A stretch of 64,000 nt of DNA from Oikopleura dioica. Lineage: Eukaryota > Chordata > Appendicularia > Copelata > Oikopleuridae. Both the position numbers and the translations under genes were made by a program. The notes beneath the pieces were generated by a model that was given only the letters and a program-made list of their open reading frames with translations, was not told where the DNA came from and ran no database searches. The stretch is from contig OU015566.1 in NCBI GenBank assembly GCA_907165135.1, positions 5,626,157-5,690,156 of the forward strand. The letters run 5' to 3'. Below are positions 32,712 through 44,746 of the stretch, piece by piece (the first letter of the stretch is position 1; every line of letters begins with the position of its first letter).

Positions 32712-35700
32712 ATGAAGTATCCTGCTTTTGAGAAACTGCCAGATGTCGAGGACTTTCACGGAGAGAAGATTGCTGATCCTTACAAATGGCTAGAAGAACC
32801 TGATAGTGAAAAGACAAAGGTATTTTATTCAGAAGATTTTTTGGATTTGATCCTTCTCGAAATTTGCTCTGCATTTTGGACAAGTCTTGGGGTCCAGATT
32901 AGACAAGCAATTTTCGCAGAAAGAATGAAAGCAAACAGTTATACAAGCTTGTTGATTCTCATCTCTATCGTATGGCTCGAAGCAGATTTCGCAGCACAGA
33001 GCCTCGAATGCCTCCCCATCTATAAGTAATAAGGATTGCACCAAGCTGGTCTTCCTTACCTTCCCCTTTCAAGCTTTCCATTTGAGCAGCAAGAGTGTTA
33101 ATTTCAGTTTCCAATTTCAACAAAGACTGATCAATAGAAATTTCCCTGTTCAGAGTTTATTTTTGAGGAAGGAAGTATATTTATAGAAACAACTGAAAAC
33201 TCTGACTTTGTTGTAGACTTCTTATCTGATTAATGACTTTGAGTTTTTCTTGATGTTGTTTAATGAATGCTGCCTTCTTATCTAAAAGCTGTTTTTTGAT
33301 GTCAAGTGGGGTTTTTTCCGACAACTGCTCGTAAATATCTTCTGTATTTTCATTATTCTCCTTTTCTTCTTTGGCGAATTGTCTTTTGCATCGCTTTCTC
33401 AAGTTGTGTCTGTTCATATGTTTGAAAAAGGTTTTAATTGCTAGTTCTTCATCACATAGCTTGAATGGGCATCCAAATTTGAGCTGTCTATTATCATTAT
33501 TGATTGGGACATATTCTAGTTCAATGCCCATTGGTTTGCAGTCAGGGCAGTAGAATAAGTCATCAGATAGTATATTTTCAAACCGCCAAAGATTCACGGC
33601 AACGACGCTGAGATATAGGTATTAATCTCTCTACTTGATTTTTCTTACTTGCATATGTCGCAGCTTTTTACATAAAGTCGGTATTGGGATAGAACGAACG
33701 ATTCGGGGATCTCTCGTTTCTTTGAATCTATTCTTGCGACTTTTACCATTTTTACTTTAAGTTTTGCGCTTCAGAAAAAAACGCTTGCAGACTATATTTG
33801 AACTCGTGAGCAATGTCAGCATGTGTGTTTACGAGTGTGTTGTTTGAATTAGCGCAATAGCCGCAAATCTTTTTAAAAACCCTTAAGGATTTCGTGAACA
33901 AGCAGAATGAAATCTTCGACGAGTACCGCAAGACACTCACCAACCGTGACCAGCTTCTGTCAAAAATGCGCGAGCACTACAACTACCCAAAATACGGCTG
34001 CCCGAAGAAGCACGGCAAATACTACTACTACAGTCACAATCCTGGTCTTCTTAACCAAAGCATCATCTACCAACTGGACTCGCTCGATGCCGAACCACGA
34101 GTTTTCCTCGATCAAAACAAGCTATCAGAGGATGGAACCAGCGCGATCAGAATGGCAGCCTGGAATGACGATGGTAGCGTTTATGCTTTTGGTCAGTCTG
34201 ATAAAGGATCCGACTGGGTTACGATCAAATTTAAAACTGCCGAAGGCGAGTTGTTGAAGGATGAAATCACCAAAGTTAGATATTCCTGTCTTGATTGGAC
34301 CAAGGTAATTTTTCATTGAGAAACGACCGTTGATTCTGTTCAGGACGGCTCTGGAATCTTTTACAACGCCTACCCATCCCAAGAAGGCGTAACAGACGGA
34401 ACTGAAGTCACCGGAAATGAGAACCAACTCCTCTTCTACCACAAAATGGGAACTGCTCAATCAGAAGACATCCAAATCGCCGCTTTTCCCGAAGACCCAA
34501 AGCTTATGTCGGGCGCTGAAATCTCCGACTGCGGCGAGTACATCCTCCTCGGTATTCAGTAAGTCCTGATTCTCTCTACTAATCGATATACAGGCATAAG
34601 ACGCGGCTGCGAACCAACAAACAAGCTATGGATCTACAAAATTCAAAACGGCGAGATTCCAAGAACAGAAAACGGCATCCTTCCTTATGAAAAAATCATT
34701 GATACTTTTGACGCAAAATATGATTATCTGACCAACAACGGGACGGTGTTTTTCTTCGCCACGACGAAAGATGCGCCAAGAAAGAAGGTTATTTCGATTG
34801 ATATTGCGACCAAAGAAACAAAGGAGATTATTCCACAACCAGAAACTGCTAAATTTGAGTGCGTAGCACCTGTCAATAAAGGTAAGAAAATGATAATTTT
34901 TGGATGCTTCCTCTATGTTTTCAGATTATTTCATCGTTGAATTCCTCGAAGACGTCAAGTCCGCCATGTACATTTACTCCATGGAAGGCAAGCAGCTCTG
35001 CAAAGTCCCCATCGACATCGGAACCATTGGCACAATCTCCTGCAAAAGAAAACACGCTGAGATCTTTTTCTCCTTCACTTCCTTCCTCAGCCCCGGTCAG
35101 ATCTTCAAACTCGACATTTCCGACCCCAGCAATGCCAAGACCGAGCTCTACAGAGAAACAGTCGTTCCTGGGTTCAAATCTGGCGACTTTGTCACTGAAC
35201 AAGTTTTCTATCAGTCCAAGGATGGAACGAAGATTCCCATGTTTATCGTCGCGAAGAAGGGATTTGAAATGAACGGAAAGAATCCTTGCTTGCTTTATGG
35301 ATACGGTGGCTTTGATATTTCCATCACTCCTTCTTTCAGGTACTTTCAATGGCCAAATTATATCTATAAATTGTTAGTTCTATCCGCTTGCCATGGCTGA
35401 ACAACTTCAACGGTCTCTACTGCATCGCCAACATCCGAGGCGGAGGCGAATATGGAGAAGAGTGGCACTCTGCCGCGATCAAGTCCAAGAAACAAACTTC
35501 TTACGACGATTTCCAAGCCGCTGCTGAATACCTAACGGCTCAACAATACTCCTCTTCCGACAATATTTGCATCATGGGCGGCTCTAACGGTGGTCTCCTC
35601 GTCGGCGCGTGCCTAAACCAGCGACCAGAGCTCTTTAGCGCCGGTGTTGCCGCTGTTGGAGTTATGGATCTGCTCAGATTTCATCGATACACGATCGGCC

Positions 35701-36075
35701 ATGCGTGGTGCTCGGACTTTGGCTGCTCTGATGATAAAAAGGACTTTGAATATTTGAAGAAGCTCTCGCCAACTCACAACATTCCAAACACCGAAAAGTT
35801 CCCAGCTGTTCTCGTCACTACTGCTGATCACGATGACAGAGTCGTTCCTCACCATTCTCTTAAATATCTTGCGACTCTTCAGGAGACTTGCACTGACACC
35901 AACAGAGTCTTGCTCGGTAAGAGTCCTTTTCCATTCGATTTCTAACAAAATTTCAGGCCGTATCGATACAAAAGCTGGACATGGCTTCGGAAAATCGACC
36001 GAAATGGTCCTTGAAGAGTACAGCGACACTTTTTCCTTCATCGCCAAAGAAACTGGTGCTGAGTGGAACGAGTAA
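32712..36075 (+). CDS. PREP: Prolyl oligopeptidase (prolyl endopeptidase)
   Basis: Serine peptidase of family S9A that cuts short peptides after proline, usually cytosolic. Exon 1 (32712-32819) reads MKYPAFEKLPDVEDFHGEKI and DPYKWLEEPDSEKTK. After a 1068-bp intron, exon 2 starts at 33888 (DFVNKQNEIFDEY). The propeller domain follows (YYYYSHNPGLLNQS, RVFLDQNKLSEDGT, GSDWVTIKF, FTSFLSPGQIFKLD, SKDGTKIPMFIV, LLYGYGGFDISITPSF). The catalytic domain has IANIRGGGEYGEEW, nucleophile Ser in MGGSNGGLLVGAC, Asp in TADHDDRVVPHHSLKY and His in DTKAGHGFGKS. The stop is at 36075. All three catalytic residues are intact. An upstream in-frame ATG (32556) would add 52 residues. A RING-finger gene lies antisense in intron 1. 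Confidence 0.93.
32829..33749 (-). CDS. RING-finger protein nested antisense in PREP intron 1
   Basis: Exons join in frame from MVKVARIDSKKREIPESF (33749). A zinc-binding-like region YCPDCKP...FGCPFKLCDEE with a following HMNRH comes next, then a helical charged stretch (DIKKQLLDKKAAFIKQHQ), and a final exon with a C3HC4 RING: CCEICFEPYDRD, CFHSFCENCL, CPKCRANFEKD. The stop is at 32829. Introns are short with GT..AG ends (about 33649-33609, 33190-33150, 33065-33024). A RING suggests E3 ubiquitin ligase activity; the substrate is unknown. The whole gene fits in the 1068-bp first intron of PREP, so the two transcripts overlap in antisense. Confidence 0.75.
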
Positions 36076-36420
36076 ACGTTTTTTTCAAAAGTTCAATGGA
36101 ATTTTACTAGTCTCAATTACATGTAAGAATATCTTTTCAATTTCAAATAAAGGAAACTCATTCATGATTCTTGAAGAATTGATATTGCGCTCTATATTAT
36201 GCACAATCAAGCTTTTTTTGTTTATTCGTGTTATGCAGAGCAGTTTTAAAAAGAAAGACGGACTCCCGGCTCATAGTATTTTTGTTCAAGGAGAAAAGCA
36301 TAGGGGGAAGAATTTTTCACTGGGTTCAAATTTTTTGACTTCTCTATTTGAAGACATGGCGCAGCATTCGATTTCGGTACAAAAAAAGGCATCTTTAACC
36401 AAATGCTAAAAATATATAAT
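36076..36420. other. PREP 3' flank
   Basis: No gene was seen. The stretch 36250-36410 is duplicated at about 52290-52425, as part of the same duplication that carries the lectin-like remnant next to it. Confidence 0.45.
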
Positions 36421-36906
36421 TCAGGCCTTTTTGATTCTTTTTACATTTCTAAGAGATTTGAATTCAATCTCAGAGACATTCATATATTTTAAAATTTCTT
36501 CATCAGCGACGCGCCACGCTAGGGTATCCATCGATGTAATCCGAATTGCGCTTCTTGTTGGACAAGCCTTGTCCATCGTCAACATCATGAAATACCGCGA
36601 TTGCTAGAAAATCAGAATCAGTCAGTCAGGAATGCCAATCGCGGTAATTGGATTCGAGGCTAGAGGTAAACAAATACTAGGCAGGCTTTTTCAGTGTTTA
36701 AAAACAATCGCTAAGCCTGTCAGAGCAACAACTCGTAAGGCTGTCGTTGTTAAAAGGAAATAAAACGATTTCTGATTTGGTTTTAAAAAAGTGGTACACT
36801 TTTTCTGCTATCGGAAGCCATGCTTGGGCTCGTTCGAACTAAATTTCTGCTGATGATTTTTCCGTACCATGCGTACTCTCGTTTCATTGAATGTATAAGT
36901 GTCATC
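36421..36906 (-). pseudogene. Degenerate copy of the lectin-like gene at 52453-53403
   Basis: The minus strand carries FMMLTMDKACP, DTLAWRVADEEILKYMNVSE and EFKSLRNVKR (about 36600-36421), nearly the same as the tail of the intronic gene at 52.5 kb. Further up, at about 36905-36760, DDTYTFNETR and FLKPNQKS match it with frame changes and a stop. The N-terminal exons are missing, so it is a partial, broken copy. Confidence 0.6.
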
Positions 36907-37205
36907 TTGACAGAAATTGAGAGATAAAGAACTCGCCCCTTTTAGAAGGACTTTCTGTTCATGGCCCGGGGGTTGTTGGTCGAGTTCAATTCGACCACGT
37001 ACTCATCACTTCTTGCTTTTAAGAATAACGCACATTACACCTTCTTTCTATTTGAGAGAAAGAAAAAGAAAGAGAGAAGCCAATGAGTTTCAGGAAATCT
37101 TGAAATTTAAGAAATATTAAAATACGGTACTTATTTTAAACCCTTATCCTATTTTAAATACCTGAGGATTTTCTGTAATTCATCGGAATAGATGTTATTT
37201 CAACA
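36907..37205. other. Gap before ZP-domain gene
   Basis: Includes a purine-rich tract (about 37050-37085). No gene was seen. It is the likely promoter of the ZP gene. Confidence 0.35.
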
Positions 37206-39790
37206 AATCAAAGACACCTGCTGTTGCCCCTTGCCGTCATGGCGAACTGCTATGACGGCAACAACGGTGGCTGCTCGCACTTTTGCAGCGGAGCGGGCAC
37301 GTGCTCCTGTCCGCCTTGTTGGACGCTTGGTAAGTTTGCTTCGATAATCCGAGATACATGAAATGACTTAATAATTCAAGATGCCGCGGGCCAACGCTGT
37401 TCCATCGAAGCAGGAAAAGCCACTGTTACCTGTTCTTCAACAGGAGTGACGATATCGATCGACAAATGTGCCGTGCCCGGCGTGGAAGCCTCGGACATTC
37501 ATTTGAACGACCCATCTTGCGCTGCAGTTGAAGATGGCGAGACCCACTGGACGATTGAAAGCTCAACTGTGACTGGCTGCGGCGCCAGCGCTTCATTTGG
37601 AAACGACGTTTTCTCGTTTGCCAACGTTCTTCACATTGGCAACAGTGTTGTAAACAATCTGGTATTTGGAAGAAATGCAGCTGTCGACTTCGTGTGCAAT
37701 TACAATAGCCAAGTTTCCGCCTCGAGCAACTTTGTTTCCAGGATAGGGCTTGAACTAATCTACTCGCCGTAGTCGTTCCGTATCTTTTAAAATGAATTAA
37801 TTTAATTTTGACTCTTCGAAAGCAACATTGTTTCGTCGGTCTCTTTCGACGCAGGAGATGTGAATGACAATGCCATCGATTTTCTCTTCACGTTCTCTTT
37901 TTACGAAACTGCCGACTACCAAACAACAGTGGATTTTGCCACGAACCCAGCTGCTGTAGGGAGCAAACTCTACGGAAAGACCAGTGTCCTTAAACTGCGC
38001 ATTTTTGTCATTTTTTGCCTAAAAGTCCATTTTTCAAATGCGATTTTGAGGGTGAAGGAGTCGAGATAGACCCCAAAAAATGGAGCCTTAAAATCCCTTT
38101 TTGACCTCTTGAATCCGTTTCCGAGGTCAAAATTTCGAAATTCCGATATTCGATTTTTCGAAAAAAGCCGACGAGGGGGGATAGACCCGATTTAAACGGA
38201 ATGAGGGAACACTGGTCAGATCAACGCCCCCGTGTCGATCCCGGACACCGCTTTTGTCGTCCAAAGTTGTTCCGTTTCTGACGATGCGATTGTGGGCTCG
38301 AATGCTAATCTCGTCGAGAACAACTGCCCGGTCGACAATGGCCTCGGGTTTACGTGGGGCGAATCGACTGAAACCGAAGTCAAGTTCGAATTCATGAGCT
38401 TTATCTTCCCGGAGAGCTCCGATTCCGCCGCCATGACGCTCACCTGTGACGTGAGTAATTTTCAATATAATATAATATAATATAATATAATATAATATAA
38501 TATAATATAATATAATATAATATAATATAATATAATATAATATAATATAATATAATATAATATAATATAATATAATATAATATAATATAATATAATATAC
38601 AGAATCACTTGAAATTTTTCAGATCAATTTCTGTTCTACTGACGACACTGATTGCCTAGCTAGCTGTTCTTCTGGTGGAGAACCGGTGAGTAATATCTTT
38701 TGATTTTTTCTTCCAAAATTAAGTTTGACAGTATTTGAAATACTTAAGGGCGATGTGAGTATTCTCGTTCTTGGAGGCGCAAACTTTCCCGATTCATACA
38801 TCTTCTCCGGCGATGGACTAACGAGAAACTCGCCTTCGATCAGCGTTCCTCGAAGTGATTACGTGTTTGGAAGCGCTTTCGCAGTTATGCAAGGAGAGAT
38901 GTATATTTTCGGAGGCATCGAAGACAATCATAAGGTAAAATTTCTAGTAGGTAAAATATGAGGCTGAAAAAATATCTTAGATCGCGAAAATAGAAAATTG
39001 CGCATTTAACGAACTATCAGTTCGACTCCGTTATCGGATAACTGATAAATCTGCTGCAATTGACACGGACAACGGAGAGAGAGGTTCCATTTCAGTATTT
39101 TTATTTTGTTTTAAACTGATTCAGCGCTTATCTGCTTTGATGTCGTCGGATGGGATAGCTGTGAAATCTTTGATGGAGTGATCTCGACAGCGACCCATGA
39201 CCCTGAAGTGCATCATGCTCTTGGTGGTCTTGGCCACTATAATGGCCAGCCAACTACTGTCGGAGGCGAATACTCGCCTAGCAATTCAAGAGTGGAAACA
39301 TACTCTGCTTCTGGATGGACAACTTTGCCTTCTATTCCAAGGTAGATAGTTATTTCTTCCCTTGAGCCTCGAAATCCATACAATTATGTTTTAGAGGCTC
39401 TTATCTTCATACACTGACAGGCTTGGAGAGTGGAGCATTGGTAAAGGCCGGTGGAAGGGATCTGACAACCGGAGGATGGAGCACAGACGTTTGGCTTTTG
39501 AAAAACGATGCTTGGACGATTATTGGTTCTCTTAACGAGGTCAGACCGGAATAAACTTTTAAATTTGTATCGAGTTTTTTCAGTTCAATTATTGGGGCTC
39601 TGCAATCAAAGTCGGAAACTTCATCTACCTCGTCAATGGCGGGGCGACAGATGCCGATGGGTTGTACCCGGTTGAACGAATCGAAATCGCTAACGATGAA
39701 GTAATCCAAACAGAAGTCATCGGCGGGCACGACTTTGCTAGTTCTAGATATCTACCCATTTTCGAAGTGACAGCTAATTTCTGCGTCTGA
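37206..39790 (+). CDS. Secreted EGF-like + zona pellucida + kelch-like protein
   Basis: A hydrophobic run HLLLPLAVMA (37214-37245) ends just before an EGF-like module CYDGNNGGCSHFC..CSCPPC, suggesting a signal peptide; its ATG is not resolved. The ZP-N part follows (VTCSSTGVTISIDKC, NDPSCAAVEDG, TGCGASASFGNDVF, FVCNYNS), and after introns the ZP-C part (FSFYETADYQTT, VGSKLYGKTS, FVVQSC, LVENNCPVDNG, FCSTDDTDCLASC). From about 38750, exons encode beta-propeller-like blades (LVLGGANFPDS, MYIFGGIEDN, VKAGGRDLTTGGWSTDVW, IYLVNGGATDADG), ending at 39790. ZP domains polymerise into extracellular matrices. Introns have GT..AG ends; one is bounded by inverted GACCAGTGT ends and one holds a microsatellite. 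Two fused genes cannot be ruled out, but the splice phases fit one protein. Confidence 0.7.
38464..38600. repeat. (TATAA)n microsatellite
   Basis: About 26 uninterrupted copies of the pentamer TATAA in an intron of the ZP gene, directly before its 3' splice site. Confidence 0.97.
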
Positions 39791-39989
39791 AATCCCCGAT
39801 TCAAATGATTTGAATTTCAAATCATCGATTCAAATGAGTTTTCAATTCATTTTCTGCTTTTCCATGTTTTATTCTTTCATGCGTTTATTATTATAATGGG
39901 GATTTTAAATGCTATTCACATTTGTGAATTTCATTGATAATCATCAATTTTAAAAACTAAAACACCATTTTAGTGTCCCGTAATATTTT

Positions 39990-40150
39990 GCAATAATTGA
40001 ATTAAAATTTGTTCGCCAAAATGCTTTCCTTTTTCTTCGAATATTTTTGAGCGAATGACACATTCGCGATTTCGTAGCCAGTTTCTTCGCAAAACTTGAT
40101 AGTTGCTTCAAATAAAATTCAAACAGAAATTATTCACTTTGTAACAAAGT
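39990..40150 (-). pseudogene. Remnant of lectin-like exon
   Basis: The minus strand reads EATIKFCEETGYEIANVSFA followed by a frame change. It matches EECIKYCVEAGSEIANVS of the gene at 52453-53403. It is a single-exon scrap at the edge of the segmental duplication. Confidence 0.5.
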
Positions 40151-40151
40151 A

Positions 40152-41597
40152 GGATCAAATTCATCCATCACGAGCTCCTCAAACTCAAAATTCCGCAACT
40201 AAGAGGAATCAAAGGCGAAGACCAGGTTCCAAGCTCAATTTTCCTTATTTCGACGCATCAAGAAAAGCCTGTTCCTTTCAATCGTGCTCTGTATTCGTAC
40301 AAAAATGAGCTAACCGCCCGTGCTGAAGCGCTCAAGCACCTGGAATTTCATGATGGTTTCGTTTTGGAAGTCAGCGGATTGAACATGCTCGATGAAATAA
40401 CGATTGTTGGCGAGGCCTTTGACCCGATTTGCGGCAACCAACAAGTGAATATCGAAGGCGGAAACTCAACGTGCGTTATCTTTTCTTGTTCGGAAACCTT
40501 TATCAGTTGTCGTCTCCCGCCGAGATCGCCTGGCGCCAAACGTCTTGATGTTGAACACTTATCGAACGGCTTCGCTAAATCAAGCAGTCTTCAAGTGATT
40601 TATAGTCTTAATGTCAAGAGTGTTCATCCTCTTTCTGCAGGGACAAATGGAGGAAACGTTATAATAATCAGAGGAGCTGGCTTTGGAGAAGACGAACCGG
40701 CAGTTGAAGTCACTATTTGTGCGTGGTATGGGCTGATTCTTCGGCAAGACCGAAGAATTGATGCTTTCAATAACACTGATTCTTCGGCAAATTGAGAATT
40801 GCCTTGAACCGAAGGATTAATGATAAAATTGACAGTGATTCTTCGGCAAATTTTCTAGAATCCATTATCAGAATTCTTTTGATAACTTTTTGATTGCAAC
40901 CTATGAGTCATCACTTATGAAAAAGACGTTTTCTAGAGGAAAACACATTTTAGCAAAAAGTATATTCTATAATTTGAGGTTAGTGTTAGGGGGCACTGGG
41001 CAAAATGACAGAACTAACTCACCCGAGGGGGATAGGCTAGGGTTAGTTAGGGTTACCGAAGGTAACCCTAAGTAACCATAGACTAGACCCCGGCATTTTA
41101 GGACCTAAGGGGCGGAGCCCCGTGGTTAGGGGCACAGGAATCTGTGAATAAATTCACCTTAGCCGAAGAATCAGTGCATCTTTTATCACTCATTCTTCGG
41201 TTCATGCCGAAGAATCAGTGTTCTTACACGCATCAATCCTTCGGCCTCCAAGCCGAAGAATTAGGCCGTATCACCTATTTGTGGTCAATTACACATTACA
41301 TTGTATGCGAAATACTGACATTCAGTGTTAGCTTGGACCAGGAGATCACCTGCAAATTGCCATTCTACGATTTTTCTCTCAAACAATGTCTCGTAAATGT
41401 TCAGTCAATCGAAGATCCTTCAACAAGCATGAGCTACGATGAGTACTTTGTCTTTGATGAAAAACGAACTTTGAATGTAATCAAGCAAAGCGATTTATAC
41501 GGGCCGAGTTCTGGAGGGTACGAATACGCCGTTACTCTTGACAAAATCAACGACTATGAGAGTGAGGGTCGAGATTTTGGTATTTTTTTTATGGAAT
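40152..41597 (+). pseudogene. Truncated duplicate of the fibrocystin-L-like gene 3' part
   Basis: Nearly identical to 60942-61798 of the gene at 54952-61899: IPQLRGIKGEDQVPSSIF, SGLNMLDEITIVGEAFDP, VHPLSAGTNGGNVIIIRGAG (an IPT/TIG start), SYDEYFVFDEKRTLNVIK. It begins abruptly at 40152 with no upstream exons. It is interrupted by the transposon at 40722-41274, after which 14 further bases differ from the intact copy. Not expected to make a full protein. Confidence 0.85.
40722..41274. mobile_element. 553-bp inverted-repeat element with 9-bp TSD
   Basis: TSD CTATTTGTG lies at 40713-40721 and 41275-41283. Ends GTGGTATGGGCTGATTCTTC and its near-complement (GAATTAGGCCGTATCAC) are inverted. Subterminal repeats of CTGATTCTTCGGC stand on the left and GCCGAAGAATCAGTG on the right. 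The centre contains TTAGGGTTA-like and GGTTACC tracts. The intact paralog at about 61505 lacks it, so the empty site is visible in this window. Confidence 0.85.
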
Positions 41598-41740
41598 AGG
41601 TTTTTTCACGATTTGAAAAATATGAAGAATTTGATAAAATTCAATGAGATGCATTTTGACCTGCGAAAACTTGTAAACGACTATTTTTAGTGTTTTTTTG
41701 TTTAATGAAAGAGAGAAGAGCATTTGGGTCAAGAACGCCG

Positions 41741-44651
41741 CTAATAATAAGTCCAAGAAAGGGTTTGATTAACTTCACACTGTTGATCACCCGGAATGGT
41801 TATTTCGATTCGGCAGGAGTAGTATGCCTCATCATAGCAGTTAACATCATCCCATTTAAAGGATATGAATCTCATAACGCAGTCTTCGGGGCTAGACAAA
41901 AAATGATTGTCGGGCTCGCCAGAACGCCAACCAAAAACGGATATTTCAGTGTTGGCAGTGCTGAACCATTTGTTATCACTTCCGCGAACGATTCCGAGCC
42001 ACTCGTGTCGTTCTGGTTTGAACTGCTGGTTGTACGCTTCTAGCTCATCATTGCTATTGAAAAATGGTAGATGGCCTCCGATCGCGTTGCAATTGGCCTT
42101 CGCCGTTTCAAAATCCACTTGAGTATCGCCCATGTCTACATATCCGACGCAAATTTTCTAAATCGTCATTTACTGGTATTTTGAATTAAGCCTTACTGGT
42201 GGTTGCTCATTTTGCGGCTCGGTTGGTGCTTCTGTTGGTGGCTCAGTCGGTAGCTCAGTTGTTGGCTCAGCTGACGGTTCGTTGGGTGGCGACGGCAAAA
42301 AGTATTGACAGTTTTCATCAACCTTGACTACAGAATCGATTCGGCAGGAATAGTATTTCTCAAGTTCACATCTTTGAGCATTCCAATGATTCTCGTACTC
42401 GAGGCTAATCTCTACACAAGCTTCGGAATCTTTACCTCGCGTAAAAAGTAAATCTTGAAAATAGAGCTGTCCACCTAGGGTAGTGATCAGTCTGTCATTT
42501 AAATGATGGACTCCTAGCCATTCATTTCGATAAGATTTAAGTGCTTTATAGTCTTCGAGCTCATCTTTGTTGTGAAAGAAGGGGAGATGCCCTCCAATTT
42601 CGTTGCAACTATCTTCTGCAGCGTCGAAATTCAGCTTTGACTCGCCCATGTTTCGGAATTCAGTGCACAGTTTCATTTCAGCTTGACATTGTTGATCACC
42701 CGGAATGGTTTTTTCGATTCGGCAGGAGTAGTACAGCAGCCCACGGCAGCCTAAATCATACCATTTAAGCGTAGTGGAGCTCTCAGCGCAGTCTTGGGCG
42801 CCGGTCAAATTGTCGGGCTGGCCATCGGTACGAGCCCACGCGAAAACGGATATTTCAGTGTTGGCAGTGCTGAACCATTTGTTATCACTTCCGCGAACGA
42901 TTCCGAGCCATTCTCTTCGATCTGGTTTGAACGCGTTGTACGCTGCTAGCTCATCAGCGTTATTGAAAAATGGCAAATGCCCTCCGATCGCGTTGCAATT
43001 AACCTTTGCCGTTTCAAAATTGACTTTAGTATCGCCCATGTTGACAAATCCAATACAAGTTTTCTAAAATGTCATTAACTGGTATTTTGATCTTAGGCTT
43101 ACTGGTGGTGGCTCAGTTTGCGGCTCGGTTGGTGCTTCTGTTGGTGGCTCAGTCGGTGGCTCAGTCGGCGGCTCAGTCGGCGACTCAGTTGTCGGCAATG
43201 TTGTTGGCTCAGATGTTCGCTCAGTTGTTGGTTCGGTTGACGGTTCGGATGACGGTTCGGTGGCTGGTTTTGTCGGTGATTTCTTCGGCGTTTCGTTGTT
43301 TTTCAGCTGCTTAAATTTTCCATCGAAAAGAACGTTTCTCTGACGCTGAATGAGTCTTTTCATTCTAAGGGCTTTCGCGGGGCTACGATCGTTGCAGACG
43401 AAGGCGTGGTGAAAGCTTCTGACAGACGCGTAAAAATTGTTGAGGGATAAGAGAACATCCTGGCTATCGTAATCTGGGTTGATGAAATCGTTCGGGTCAC
43501 CGGAGCCGGCAAAATGGGGGGTACTGAATTGTGCCGCCCTGCGCCGCCTTGCGCCGCCCTGCGCCGCCCTGCGCCGCCCTGCGCCGCCCATCGTCGCCCG
43601 GTCCGAAACCATCCGGCTCTCATTCGACCCAACTATGACCTAGGAAACTGTTCTGAACAAGAGCGAGAGTTGGGCCCCGCCAACCCAATGAGTTCTCTAC
43701 CAGAAAATGCGCGCGTAAGGGCCTCTGGCCCGTCGCGTGCTCAATTAATTTGTGATTTTATGCCAAAATCGAAATTTGTATGAGAGTTACTCTACTGACA
43801 CCCAAAATTATAGGATTACCTTTTTTAATTTTCAGACAATATAAATATGTCAGAATAACTAACTTTATATAAAAATCTAAATTACCAGCTTTTGAAAGAC
43901 AAAATATCTTCGGATCCGGCGATACCGGGCGACGCTGGGCGGCGCAGGGCGGCGCAGAGCGGCGCAGGGCGGCGCAGGGCGGCGCAAGGCGGCGCAGGGC
44001 GGCACAATTCAGTGTCTCCCGGCAAAATCGGTGCATGACTCGTCAACAAGTCCGACTAAATCATCGACTTTGTTGTAAAAGTCACGCAGTCGGTTAGCTT
44101 TCTTTTGTGCGGGGATGTTGGTGTCAGCATAGGCGGACAAGACATCATTGTAGAGTTGATTGTAGGCGACGGTGACTTTGCTCCAAGAGGTTTGCGCGGC
44201 GGACTCGGCAGATGCAATTGCCAAGGTGACCAACGCGAGAAGCTGAATTGAAACATTTATAGCTTTTATTTATACGTCGCGAAATTTCAACTTCATAATA
44301 AAAAATTTAAGCCTCGAAATTCAATTAAAAATTGAGGTACTCGAACAGCGTTTTTCACAAAAATTTCCAGTTTTTTATTTTAAAAGTTTCTCTTATATAA
44401 ATCTCTTTTATAACCACCAAAAAGGCTCGTATTTGTCTAACCTTCATCTCAGCTAATTAAGAAAAAAGCTTTTTTCTCGAATGATGATTTGAAGAAAATC
44501 GATCTTGTATTTATGCCGTCAAGTGCGAGCCATTTCACACTTACCCACTTAAGAATAAGCGATTACAATTGTAAGCTAAGAGTTTCACCAGATGAGGATT
44601 TATGGAATTGAACTAAGGGCTTACCCTGAGTAATGACGCTGTCTTGTTCAT
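41741..44651 (-). pseudogene. Lectin gene copy 1 (three CTLDs), disrupted by a transposon
   Basis: Exon 1 (44651-44625) encodes MNKTASLLR. Exon 2 continues the signal peptide (LLALVTLAIASAESAAQ) and a helical domain (NQLYNDVLSAYADTNIP). After CTDFAG it is cut by the element at 43516-44020, and resumes GSGDPNDFINPDYDSQ. Then follow a PTEP-rich linker, two CTLDs (CNAIGGHLPFFNN, SVFAWARTDGQPDN; CNEIGGHLPFFHNKDEL), a second PTEP linker, and a third CTLD with GWRSGEPDNHFL and WDDVNC. Apart from the insertion the exons are open and very like copy 3. With the element in place the frame from exon 1 stops soon after CTDFAG, unless the insert is removed by splicing. Called a pseudogene on that basis. 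Confidence 0.72.
43516..44020. mobile_element. 505-bp element with 8-bp TSD inside a lectin exon
   Basis: TSD GGCAAAAT lies at 43508-43515 and 44021-44028. The terminal inverted repeats share ACTGAATTGTGCCGCC preceded by a G-rich end, followed by tandem GCGCCGCCCT units (about 43540-43590) and their complement (about 43920-44010). Copies 2 and 3 of the lectin gene show the empty site. A hAT-like MITE by TSD length. Confidence 0.9.
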
Positions 44652-44746
44652 GGAACTTGTTCGGGACTTGAATTACAACCAGATTTTTTCATTAACAAAA
44701 AAATTCATCAGAAATACCAATATCTAGACCCTATCTTTATTATCTT

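Noticed and set aside
38464-38600. TATAA array as a promoter cluster
   Set aside because: A plain pentamer microsatellite within an intron.
43069-43531. Plus-strand ORFs rich in Gly/Ser/Val or Ala/Gln repeats opposite the lectin linkers
   Set aside because: They are antisense shadows of the PTEP repeat coding sequence.
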